A DNA stretch of 64,000 nt from Bog-532 sp963828445 (GTDB taxonomy: Bacteria > Actinomycetota > Actinomycetes > Streptosporangiales > Streptosporangiaceae): the NCBI GenBank assembly GCA_963828445.1, contig CAWHFP010000003.1, positions 248,001 to 312,000 of the forward strand, in the 5' to 3' direction. The notes beneath the pieces were generated by a model that searched no databases, had not been told where the DNA came from, and saw nothing but the letters and a program-made list of their open reading frames with translations. The position numbers were made by a program, and so were the translations under genes. This document shows, piece after piece, positions 8,466 to 16,206 of this stretch (the first letter of the stretch is position 1; every line of letters starts with the position of its first letter).

Positions 8466-9040
8466 AGGCGGTGGGCGCCTTGCCGTTGTTCTCCAGGGTC
8501 AGCAGGGCGCAGAAGCTCTGGTCACCGACCTTCCACACACCGCCCTGCTTGACCGCCACCCCGGGCTGGTTCTTCAGCGCCGCGGCCCCGCCGACCAGGA
8601 TCGAGTAGGTGACCTTGGCCTGGGTGGCCGACTCCACGGTTACCGCGGTCACGCTGGAGGTAGCCGAGGAGGCCAGCGGCGACGAGGCCTGGGCCTGGAT
8701 GATCGAGGCGAAGGTGGAGCCGTTCTGCAACAGGCTGACCCGCTTGGCCACCGGGGTCTTGGGGTTGAAGAAGGCCACCCAGTTGGCCTTGATCTGGGAC
8801 GCGTCCGCGGCTGAGCCGCCCCGAGCCACCGCCGGACGACGCCGAGGGCGCGGCCGACGTGGGCGCGGCCGAACTGGCCGCGGAGCTGGCCATGCCGCTG
8901 GCCCCGCTGCTGGCACTGGCGGACGGGCTGGAACCCGACGACGAGCCGCCGCTGCTGCCGCAGGCCGCGACGGTCAGCGCCAGCACGGCCACGGCGGCCG
9001 GTGCGGCTATGGAGAACACCCTGACGGGCAGGATTCGCAT
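8446..9040 (-). pseudogene. Secreted lipoprotein, MTB12-like C-terminal domain, one apparent frameshift
   Basis: The N-terminus from ATG 9040 (MRILPVRVF, preceded by GGGAGGG) is a lipoprotein signal with lipobox VAAC, followed by a Ser/Ala/Gly-rich linker. The second half (ASQIKANWVAFFNPKTP to the stop at 8446) lies in another frame and resembles the low-molecular-weight antigen MTB12 C-terminal domain. Removing one C from the CCCC run at 8819-8822 joins the halves into one lipoprotein of about 198 residues with GGGSGGSAADASQIK at the join. A one-base homopolymer error is the simplest reading; a genuine frameshift cannot be excluded. Confidence 0.7.
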
Positions 9041-9217
9041 CTGAGCCCTCCCGATGGCTCGTTCGCCGAACTCGGGGACCATAACGCAGGTAGCAGACGA
9101 CGACTACGCAGAGCGACGTCTGTTGATCCTCAATATTAACGCGTCAGTAGCCATACAGGGCGTTATCGGGCGTTTGCGGCTGACGTGGCTGTCAGGCAGA
9201 ACTCAGCGACCGTGGAG

Positions 9218-9990
9218 TCAGCGGAGTGGCTGGCGCTGCTGGACCTGCGGGCTGAGGCCCCAGACCGCGACGGCCAGCCCGGTCAGCACGAACAGCACGA
9301 AGGTGATCACGTGCACGCTGGTGCAGTACAGGCAGATGCTGCCGATGTCGAACAGCTCGGCGTACAGCAGGTACAGCACGAAACCGATGCCCGCGATCAT
9401 CGACGCCAGCCGGAGCATGCCGATCTCACGGCGGCGGGCCATCCAGGCCCACGGGCTCATGATCGCGGCCACGAACACGTAGAAGGCCAGCCCCAGCACG
9501 GCGACCGGGATACCGAACACCACCGACTGGGCGCTGGTGGTCACCTTGCCGCAGTTGACCACGCCGGTGGTCTCGGTGCAGCCGGCCAGCGCGGACTCGG
9601 TGTAGTGGGCGTAGGTCAGGTAGATCGAGACGCCGAGACCGGCCAGGGCCAGCACGAACGTGGTCCAGCGCAGCCAGGTGGGCGGCCCGGACACTTCGAA
9701 CTCGGACGGGGTCGCGTCGTCCAGGTCGTCGCGGACCGGCCGGGCCGGCCCCGATCGGGCAGGCACCGGGGCGGGCTTGTTCCGGACCTGGGTGGCACCC
9801 TTACGGGCGCCGGGGCCGCCGACCGGGCGGGCGGCGTCGGCGCCGCTCTTGGCCCGGACCGGAGCCGTGACCTTGGCCGTGGTCTTCGCCGGAGACTTGG
9901 CGGCGGGCTGGCGGGACTCTTGGCGGGGGTCTTGGCCGCGGCCGCGCCTCGCTTGGCCGCTCCGGACCCGGCGCGGGCCTTGGCCGCCAT
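9218..9990 (-). CDS. Vitamin K epoxide reductase (VKOR) family protein, apparent frameshift in N-terminal tail
   Basis: Residues encoded from 9766 to 9218 form a complete VKOR domain: four membrane helices, the loop cysteines in GCTETTGVVNCGKV, the conserved Ser in VTTSAQS and the active-site CLYC. Bacterial VKOR reoxidises DsbA-like proteins with quinone. The gene probably starts at ATG 9990, because this ATG overlaps the stop of the preceding DUF929 gene (TGATG). It then encodes a Lys/Ala/Pro-rich cytoplasmic tail that shifts frame near 9909; adding one T there restores a continuous KSPAKPAAKSPAKTTAK tail. GTG 9766 is the fallback start. The thioredoxin partner is presumably DUF929. Confidence 0.85.
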
Positions 9991-10913
9991 CAGAGCTTCG
10001 CCTCCAGCTTCTTGACCGCCGGGGTGCAGGCCGAGGCCGGCTGGTTACCGGTCACCTTGCAGATGGCGGCGGTGATGTAGTTGGCGGTGCCGTCGATGGC
10101 CTTGGCGATCGGGCTGGACGGGTCCTTCAGCGCGGTCGCGATCTGGCTCCAGGTCTTGCCCTGCAGGATCTGCGGGCTGTAGCTGGACCCGCTGATCATG
10201 TACTTGTTCCCGATGTCAATGAACGGGATCGCGCCCTTGTCGGACGAGGCCACGTAGGGCGGAGCGTCGTACTTGTCCAGCAGCGCGTTCTGGGCCGCGG
10301 TCGGGGTCTGCAGCGTGGTGTAGCTCTGACCGCCGGAGGCCAGCTTGTTGGTCTGCATCTCGACCGGGGAGAAGGTCAGGTACTTGCTGGTGTAGCTCGA
10401 CTTGTAGAACGTCCAGGTCGACGTGTTGGGGAACTCGTCGCCGCTGGCGGAGTGGGTGGTGCTGAGGTTCTTGAACGTGCCGAACCGGCTCAGGGCCACG
10501 ACCATGCCCCAGCGCTCGGCGGCGCAGAACGGGCAGTACTCGGCGCCCATGTAGAGCATCTCCGGCTTGCCGCCCGACTTCAGCGCGGCCCCGCTGATCG
10601 ACTTGGGCAGCCCGGTCACCCCGCTGCCGGCCCCGACCGAGTTCAGCGTGCTGGCCGGGACGGTGGTGGTGTCCTTGACCACGGTGGCCAGCGCGGTCCC
10701 GGTCGGCCCGTTGGCCGACGAGGTGGCGGCCTTGCCGTGCGAGTTGACCTTGACCAGCACGAAGGCCAGCACGATGGCGACGACCACCACCACGCTGCCG
10801 GTAGCGATCAGAATCCGGTTGCGGATCTCGGCCCGGCGGGCGGCCGCTCGCTGCGCGGCGATCCGCTGCTGGCGAGTGCTGCCCTGCCGCTTGGCCTTGC
10901 TTGCCTTACCCAT
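9990..10913 (-). CDS. DUF929-family membrane-anchored thioredoxin-like protein (copy 2)
   Basis: This 307-residue protein is a close paralogue of the gene at 5903-6835: the same start (MGKASKAK), single N-terminal helix (about 34-54), GAEYCPFCAAERW with a CPFC active site, and a C-terminal cysteine pair in ICKVTGNQPASAC. Its stop overlaps the VKOR start by one base (TGATG), so the two are translationally coupled. The inferred role is thiol oxidation or disulfide transfer outside the membrane with VKOR as electron acceptor. The two copies differ most in the signal-anchor and linker. Confidence 0.85.
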   Translation of the reverse strand: MGKASKAKRQGSTRQQRIAAQRAAARRAEIRNRILIATGSVVVVVAIVLAFVLVKVNSHGKAATSSANGPTGTALATVVKDTTTVPASTLNSVGAGSGVTGLPKSISGAALKSGGKPEMLYMGAEYCPFCAAERWGMVVALSRFGTFKNLSTTHSASGDEFPNTSTWTFYKSSYTSKYLTFSPVEMQTNKLASGGQSYTTLQTPTAAQNALLDKYDAPPYVASSDKGAIPFIDIGNKYMISGSSYSPQILQGKTWSQIATALKDPSSPIAKAIDGTANYITAAICKVTGNQPASACTPAVKKLEAKL

Positions 10914-11273
10914 CGCCTGCCGTAACCTGACCTCTCGCTGTGAAACAGTCCGCCGGATGGCGCCTCAGGCCCGGCCGCCGGTCACCCATCATATTGCGTG
11001 ATGGGCTCATTACGGATGCCTTCCTGAGCGGATTGCCAGTACTCAGAGCTGGTTCATAGCCACGCGGGCCGATGGGCGACTGTGGCGGTTAGTGTCCGGC
11101 TCTGAGCACTCCGCCGTGACCCTAGGGCGCGGCGCCGGAAGCGTCAAGAGGGGCGGGCGGCCGCTGTCCACCACCGCTGATGAGCGGGGCGCGGCGTATG
11201 ACGTTAGCTGCCCGTAACGGGACAAGCCGTGCTATCTTTCGCGAGGAATTTGACCTTGTGGGGGGAAACAACC
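10914..11273. other. Divergent intergenic region (DUF929 / MHYT)
   Basis: The 360-base gap separates the minus-strand DUF929-VKOR genes from the plus-strand MHYT gene, so it should carry promoters in both directions. No gene is supported. Two palindromes are visible: CCCATCA (10985-10991) with TGATGGG (10999-11005), and CCCGTAACGGG at 11211-11221. Confidence 0.5.
10985..11005. promoter_or_regulatory. Palindrome, candidate operator of DUF929-VKOR
   Basis: CCCATCA and TGATGGG are perfect 7-base arms around a 7-base spacer, about 72-92 bases upstream of the DUF929 copy 2 start. The position and symmetry suit a dimeric repressor, but no cognate family is recognised. Confidence 0.35.
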
Positions 11274-12092
11274 ATGCCTGCCGTGCATGTCGAAAACTTC
11301 ACGTATGGCCTGCTCAACCCGGTGCTGGGCTATCTCATGTCGTGCCTGGGCGCCTTCATCGGGCTGCGCTGCCTGACCCGGGCCCGGGTCTACTCGGGCG
11401 GCCACCGGGCGCTGTGGCTGTCGCTGGCGGCGGTCGCCATCGGGGCCACCGGGATCTGGGCCATGCACTTCATCGCGATGCTCGGCTACACGATCCCCGG
11501 CCAGACCATCACCTACAACGTCCCGCTCACCATCGTCAGCATGCTGGTGGCGGTGGCCGTGGTGGCGATCGGCCTGTTCATCGTGGGCTTCAGCAAGAGC
11601 CAGACCCTGACCCCGCTGCTGATCGGCGGGGTCATCGTCGGGCTGGGCGTGGCCAGCATGCACTACCTGGGCATGGAAGCCATCAACATCCCGGACATGA
11701 TGAACTACAACGCGCTGCTGGTCGCGCTGTCCGTGGTCATCGCCATCGGCGCGGGCACGGCCGCCCTGTACGCCGGGCTCAAGGTGCGCGGCATCGGAGC
11801 CACGCTGGGCGCTTCGGCGCTCATGGGCGTGGCGGTCAGCGGGATGCACTACACCGGCATGGCCGCGATGAGCGTCTTCGCCAGTTCCTCGGCCGGGGTG
11901 TACGCGGCGGGCGCGGCCGGGAGCGGCGCCACCGCGACCAGCTTCCTGCTGCCGCTGGTGCTCGGCATCGCGGTGTTCACCTTCCTGGCCACCATCGTGA
12001 TCATGCTGGCCCCCTCGGAGGCGGACATCGTGGCCGACGCCCAGCTGGCCAAGCGCCTGGCCGAGCGCCCGATCAGCCATCACCGGCGGTAA
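11274..12092 (+). CDS. MHYT-domain integral membrane sensor protein
   Basis: Start ATG 11274 (MPAVHVENFTYG) follows a GGGGGGAAA ribosome binding site; an in-frame start at 11229 has no such site. The 272-residue protein is made of the seven-helix MHYT domain only. Its three diagnostic motifs, WAMHFIAMLGY, SMHYLGMEA and GMHYTGMAA, are proposed to bind copper and sense oxygen, CO or NO. Unlike many proteobacterial members there is no GGDEF/EAL output; only a short cytoplasmic tail follows. A respiratory-gas sensing role fits its position near the cytochrome bd and redox genes but is inference. Confidence 0.9.
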   Translation: MPAVHVENFTYGLLNPVLGYLMSCLGAFIGLRCLTRARVYSGGHRALWLSLAAVAIGATGIWAMHFIAMLGYTIPGQTITYNVPLTIVSMLVAVAVVAIGLFIVGFSKSQTLTPLLIGGVIVGLGVASMHYLGMEAINIPDMMNYNALLVALSVVIAIGAGTAALYAGLKVRGIGATLGASALMGVAVSGMHYTGMAAMSVFASSSAGVYAAGAAGSGATATSFLLPLVLGIAVFTFLATIVIMLAPSEADIVADAQLAKRLAERPISHHRR

Positions 12093-12105
12093 CCGCGAGG
12101 GGTAA

Positions 12106-12149
12106 CTCCCGGTGTTGGTAAATGTCGGGAGCCCAATCGGACAATTGGG
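12106..12149 (+). terminator. Tandem hairpins after the MHYT gene
   Basis: CTCCCG (12106-12111) pairs with CGGGAG (12126-12131), and CCCAAT (12132-12137) pairs with ATTGGG (12144-12149). They begin 14 bases after the stop codon. No T-run follows, as is usual for actinobacterial hairpin terminators. Confidence 0.4.
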
Positions 12150-12316
12150 GTAATTCGGAAGCGGAATCTACCCCCGGCCGCAGGTGGTCCGCGAGGTGAC
12201 TACCAATCAATGACCGGAGCCCGGTACGCCAGCACACAGGGCTGTCGAGCGCTATTCACGCGCGATACATAGCTGATTTAGTGACCTTTAGCAAGCGATA
12301 TCACGTTTAAATATCT

Positions 12317-12344
12317 TTGACCGATCTTTACTTTTCTTTACGTT
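12317..12344 (+). promoter_or_regulatory. Candidate housekeeping-sigma promoter for the glutamic peptidase
   Basis: TTGACC at 12317-12322 and TACGTT at 12339-12344 are spaced 16 bases apart and fit a -35/-10 pair in a local AT-rich stretch, about 95 bases before the start codon. This is a sequence match only. Confidence 0.4.
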
Positions 12345-12438
12345 GCTTTGGTGTTCGATTCGGTCGGAAAGTATCAGCATCAGACCCGAACCGCGTTCAC
12401 TCGAACCAAAGAGGAACGCTCGAGCAACGGAGAGACAC

Positions 12439-13275
12439 ATGGGTCTTCGCGCCCGGAAGCGTGCGCTGGTCATCGCGGGAAGCACCGCTATTGCGGGCTT
12501 CGCGCTGGTGGCACCCGCCTACGCCGCCACGTCGGGCCACTCCGCCACGACCGCCGTCACCTCGGCCCCCACCACCGCCACTGGCGCCCACCTCAACCCC
12601 GGTGGCGCCATGAGGCACCTGACCGTACCGCACACCGCAACCAGCGGGACCAGGAACGCCTCCTCCACCAGCACGAACTGGTCGGGTTACGCCGCCACCG
12701 GCCGGACCTTCACCAGCGTCGCGTCGAGCTGGACCGAGCCCACCGGCACCTGCAGCTCGGGTGACCAGTATTCGAGCTTCTGGGTCGGCCTCGACGGCTA
12801 CAACAGCAACTCGGTCGAGCAGACCGGCACCGACGTCGACTGCTCCGGCCGCACCGCGCAGTACTACGCCTGGTACGAGATGTATCCGAATCCCTCGTAC
12901 GAGATCAACCACACGGTCCGGCCCGGCGACAAGATCAGCGCCTCGGTGACCTACTCCGGAACCAACAGCTACACCCTGAAGATCGCCGACTCGACCCAGG
13001 GGTGGACCTACACCACCACCAAGTCGCTGTCGGGCGCACCGCGCTCCTCGGCCGAGGTCATCACCGAGGCGCCCTGCTGCACCTCCAGCGGTGGCATCCT
13101 GCCGCTGGCCGACTTCGGGAAGGTCAGCTACACCGGTTCCACGGCCAACGGGTCCACGCTGAGCAGCTTCAGCCCGACCGAGATCACCATGGTCTCGGCC
13201 AGCGGCAAGCAGGAGGACAGCACCTCCGCGCTGAGCGGCGGCAGCTTCAGCAACACCTGGATCAGCAAGGGGTGA
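12439..13275 (+). CDS. Secreted glutamic peptidase, eqolisin family (A4/G1)
   Basis: From ATG 12439 the 278-residue protein starts with a Sec signal peptide (MGLRARKRALVIAGS, cleavage likely after APAYA) and a Thr/Ala-rich pro-region. The mature part carries the eqolisin pattern: NWSGYAATG, SSFWVGLDGY, the Gln in VEQTGTD and the Glu in SSAEVITEAP, which match the Gln/Glu catalytic dyad of scytalidoglutamic peptidase. Such enzymes are acid endopeptidases, mostly fungal, with homologues in some bacteria. The usual Trp after AE is Val here. Four cysteines could form two disulfides. A longer in-frame start at 12343 would destroy the signal peptide and is rejected. Confidence 0.88.
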   Translation: MGLRARKRALVIAGSTAIAGFALVAPAYAATSGHSATTAVTSAPTTATGAHLNPGGAMRHLTVPHTATSGTRNASSTSTNWSGYAATGRTFTSVASSWTEPTGTCSSGDQYSSFWVGLDGYNSNSVEQTGTDVDCSGRTAQYYAWYEMYPNPSYEINHTVRPGDKISASVTYSGTNSYTLKIADSTQGWTYTTTKSLSGAPRSSAEVITEAPCCTSSGGILPLADFGKVSYTGSTANGSTLSSFSPTEITMVSASGKQEDSTSALSGGSFSNTWISKG

Positions 13276-13340
13276 GGTGACACCCGGGTTGCGCGCTCAG
13301 TGGTGAGCTAGCTCAGTGCTGATCTGGTTGAGCTGATTTC

Positions 13341-13742
13341 TCAGGCGCGATAGCCCACGTTGCGGCCCTCTCGCCCGGACCTGATCCGGCGGGAGGGCCG
13401 CCGCGCGCTGGCCGGGCGGCGGCTGCCGGGCCTCTGGTCAGCAGGCTTGTGGTCAGCGAGCCTCTGGTCAGCGGGCTTCGGCGGGCTCATGTGGCCGCGT
13501 TCCTCCTCGCTGGTGCCACCCCAGACGCCGTAGCTCTGGTGGCTCTCCAGCGCGTAGTGCAGGCACTGGTCCCGGACCCCGCAGCGGTGGCAGACGGCCT
13601 TGGCCGCCTCGATCTGCCGGGCGGACGGCCCGCTGGCCGTGATGGGAAAGAAAAGCTCAGGGTCCTCGGTACGGCAGGCGCCCGCGTCCAGCCACTCCTC
13701 GCGGTGCACGGCGCTGGTCTTGATCCCTTGCGTTCCCGTCAC
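13341..13742 (-). CDS. WhiB-family iron-sulfur transcription factor
   Basis: The GTG start at 13742 is preceded by GGAGG. The 133-residue protein has the Wbl core: first Cys in DAGACRTEDPELFF, then CHRCGVRDQC with the second to fourth ligands, and the GVWGGTSEEER turn with basic residues. These four cysteines bind a [4Fe-4S] cluster and Wbl proteins act with the principal sigma factor. The tail after residue 85 is long, basic and Pro-rich (repeated KPADQR-type units) and may bind DNA. Which Wbl subclass this is cannot be decided from sequence alone. Confidence 0.93.
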   Translation of the reverse strand: MTGTQGIKTSAVHREEWLDAGACRTEDPELFFPITASGPSARQIEAAKAVCHRCGVRDQCLHYALESHQSYGVWGGTSEEERGHMSPPKPADQRLADHKPADQRPGSRRPASARRPSRRIRSGREGRNVGYRA

Positions 13743-14066
13743 TGCGCGAATCCTCCAGTTCTACTGGTGAACGTGCCTGAGGCCCACCGTCCTGCCCGGG
13801 CGAGCAGCCAATATGCAGCCCGGTGGAAATTTCTGCGACCGGGCGGCCGGGTGCCCGCTCGTGTGGCGGGGGGATCTACGGGGCGTACGGGGCGCGGGGG
13901 GCGGGGTTCGGGAGCCGTGTCTATCAGTGCCGGGTGAACAGCTGGGATCCGGGCTGACCATCGAAAAGTGTGCGTTTTCTGCTGTTCTGGCGACAGGTTT
14001 TGCACGCAAACCCGGCGGCCAGGCCGACCTGCCCGCTATCGGAGTCGTGGGTGGGGCCAGGGGCCG
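13743..14066. other. Intergenic stretch, nothing recognised
   Basis: 324 bases between the wbl promoter side and the 3' end of the Rid-family gene. Short open frames show no start context or conserved content. No repeat or RNA gene is seen. Confidence 0.4.
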
Positions 14067-14480
14067 CTAGTCGGGGAGCAGAGCGAGGGCCTCCACCTCC
14101 AGCAGCAACTCCGGGCGGACCAGGGCGGCCACCTGGACGGCGGTGCTGGCGGGCGGGCGCTCGGGGTCGACATGCTGGTCGCGGGCGATCCGGATGGCCG
14201 GGAGGTGGCCGACATCGGTGACGTAGAAGGTCAGCTTGACCACATGCTCGAAGGTCGCACCGGCCGCGGCCAGGCACAGCCGCAGGTTCTCGAACACCTG
14301 GCGAGCCTGGGCGGCCGGATCGCCGGCGCCCACCACCTGGCCGTTGGCGTCCAGTGCCACCTGGCCGGACAGCGCGGCCAGCCGGCCGGTCCCGATGACC
14401 ACGTGGGTGTAGCCCGCCCCGGGAGCCACACCGTCCGGGGCCGCGATGTGAGTGATGTTCGGTTGATTCACACCAGGCAT
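14067..14480 (-). CDS. RidA (YjgF/UK114)-family protein
   Basis: The 137-residue length and pattern (GYTHVVIGTGRLAALSGQVALD, QARQVFENLRLCLAAAGATF, VVKLTFYVTDVGHLPAI, LLLEVEALAL) are those of the trimeric Rid family. RidA deaminates enamine/imine intermediates made by PLP enzymes. The Arg of classical RidA (in PARSCVEV of E. coli) is replaced here, because the region reads PASTAVQV. This protein therefore probably belongs to a Rid subfamily without that deaminase chemistry. It stands alone, between a wbl gene and a permease. Confidence 0.85.
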   Translation of the reverse strand: MPGVNQPNITHIAAPDGVAPGAGYTHVVIGTGRLAALSGQVALDANGQVVGAGDPAAQARQVFENLRLCLAAAGATFEHVVKLTFYVTDVGHLPAIRIARDQHVDPERPPASTAVQVAALVRPELLLEVEALALLPD

Positions 14481-14509
14481 CCTGACTCACGCAAGCACCA
14501 GGTCACCAG

Positions 14510-16132
14510 TCAATATCCGGGATGGGCGCGGCCGGTGGGGTCTGTGGTGGGCGGGCGGGCGCGGGTGGTGGGGCGGGCTACAGAGGCTCGAGGGGAGAGT
14601 CGGGGGGGACGGGCATGGGGGGTTGGGCCGGGGCCATGAGGCCGGGTGGGCCGATGTGGCTCACGGGGCCACCGGGGCCAGGGGCCGATGGGGCCGACGG
14701 GGCCGACCGGAGCGGTGGGCGGGGCGGGCTGACCGGCGGGTGGGGTCGAGTGGCCGGTGGGCGGGGTCGATGAGCCGGTGGGCGGGGTCGATGAGCCGGT
14801 GGGCGGGGTCGATGAGCCGGTGGGCGGGGTCGATGAGCCGGTGGGCGGGGTCGATGAGCCGGTGGGCGGGGTCGATGAGCCGGTGGGCGGGGTCGATGAG
14901 CCGGTGGGCGGGGTCGAGGGGCGGGTGGGGGCGGCCGAGGGGGCGGTGGCGGCCAGGGGGGGTGCGGCGGTGGCCGGGGTTGATCCGGGTGGGAGGGCTG
15001 AGCCACCGTTCTCGTGGCCGGGGGTGGGCGCGATGGATGGCCCGGAGCCGTCGGGGCGCTGAGGGGGGGCGGGGAGACGCGCGGCGGGGTGGTCGGGCTG
15101 GTCGTCGGGATCCTGGACGGCCGGGTCCGAGTGACCGTTGTGCGGGGCCGTGTCGGGGGCCGGGGTCGAATAGCCGTTGGACAGGGCGGGGGCGGAATTG
15201 CCGTTGGGCGGGGTGGAGTACGGGCGGTGGTCGCGGAAGTGGGGGTGCGGCAGGTGCACTGGCTCGGTGACGGCCTTGCGGACGGCGGACAGGGCGGGGG
15301 CGCGGGCCACCAGGATGACCCCGACGACCAGCGCGAACAGGCCGCCCGCCTGCATGGCCAGGCTGCCGGGGGTGAGCGAGATCCGGTCGCCGAACACCAC
15401 GATGCCGAGCAGGATGCCCGCCACCGGCTCGCCAGCGGCGATGGTGGGCAGGGACGCGTGCAGCGGGCCGGCGCTGAACGCGTACTGCATCAGCAGGATG
15501 CCGACCGCGCCGGTGGCGACCAGGCAGTAGGCCGACCAGCTCTGCAGCAGGCCGGCCAGGCCGTGGTGCTGCAGGATCTGCAGGGTCTGCCGGGTCAGGG
15601 CGTCCTGGATGCCGAAGACCAGGCCCGCGCCCAGGCCGGTCAGGGTGGCCCGGCGGCTGTCGTGCCGCTGCCGCCCGGCCTGGACGGCGGCGAACGCGAC
15701 GCCGGCGATGAGGGCGGCGGCAGGCCAATGGGCGAACGAGCCGAACGACTGCCCGATCGGCTGGGCCGACCGGGCCAGCTCCAGCAGGCCCTCGCCCGCG
15801 ATCAGCAGGATCGCGCCACCGACCTCGGTGACGCGGACCGCCTGGTGGGACAGGGGCACCGCGAGGATCAGGGCGAACAGCAGGTTCGTGGTCAGCAGCG
15901 GCTCGACGATGGACAGTTCGAGGTTGCCGATGGACCACGCGGCCAGCACCTGACCCGCGATCATGGCCACGATCCCGGCCAGCCAGAGCCGCTCGCGGAA
16001 CAGGTCACCGATCAGCTTGAGGCTGAGGAAGTGGGACTTCGGCGTCTGCTCGGCCGCGTGCTGCTGCAGCACGAAGCCGACCCCCAGCACCAGCGCGGCG
16101 ACCAGGGTGAGGGCGTAGTCCACGGCTCTCAC
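14510..16132 (-). CDS. DMT-superfamily permease with Pro-rich repetitive C-terminal tail
   Basis: Residues 1 to about 285 form ten hydrophobic helices in two related halves (for example LTLVAALVLGVGFVLQQHAA and GLFALVVGVILVARAP), typical of EamA/DMT permeases seen in actinobacteria. The remaining 250 residues are unusual: hydrophilic, Pro/Thr/Ser-rich, with seven exact STPPTGS units and diverged flanking copies. The tail is presumably disordered. The start is GTG 16132; a GTG three codons later is also possible. The substrate is unknown. Confidence 0.8.
   Translation of the reverse strand: MRAVDYALTLVAALVLGVGFVLQQHAAEQTPKSHFLSLKLIGDLFRERLWLAGIVAMIAGQVLAAWSIGNLELSIVEPLLTTNLLFALILAVPLSHQAVRVTEVGGAILLIAGEGLLELARSAQPIGQSFGSFAHWPAAALIAGVAFAAVQAGRQRHDSRRATLTGLGAGLVFGIQDALTRQTLQILQHHGLAGLLQSWSAYCLVATGAVGILLMQYAFSAGPLHASLPTIAAGEPVAGILLGIVVFGDRISLTPGSLAMQAGGLFALVVGVILVARAPALSAVRKAVTEPVHLPHPHFRDHRPYSTPPNGNSAPALSNGYSTPAPDTAPHNGHSDPAVQDPDDQPDHPAARLPAPPQRPDGSGPSIAPTPGHENGGSALPPGSTPATAAPPLAATAPSAAPTRPSTPPTGSSTPPTGSSTPPTGSSTPPTGSSTPPTGSSTPPTGSSTPPTGSSTPPTGHSTPPAGQPAPPTAPVGPVGPIGPWPRWPREPHRPTRPHGPGPTPHARPPRLSPRASVARPTTRARPPTTDPTGRAHPGY
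14761..14907. repeat. Seven tandem 21-bp repeats inside the DMT permease gene
   Basis: A 21-base unit with core GTCGATGAGCCGG is repeated seven times without change, followed by diverged copies. The period is a multiple of three, so each unit encodes STPPTGS on the minus strand and copy number can vary without frameshift. Confidence 0.95.
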
Positions 16133-16206
16133 GGCGCCAACCTACCCGCGGAATTCGAGAACAAGTGCGCGTCCGGCGATGGATTGCCGGGCCGGGGCGG
16201 TCATGG

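Larger units (their letters stand above)
12093..12438. other. Intergenic region with hairpins and promoter of the peptidase gene
   Basis: This 346-base gap contains two hairpins just after the MHYT stop and an unusually AT-rich segment (about 12240-12370) that holds a candidate promoter for the downstream peptidase. No gene is seen. Confidence 0.5.

Noticed and set aside
14761..14907. Tandem repeats considered as a CRISPR array
   Set aside because: Units are directly adjacent, 21 bases long, have no spacers and encode a protein repeat in frame.
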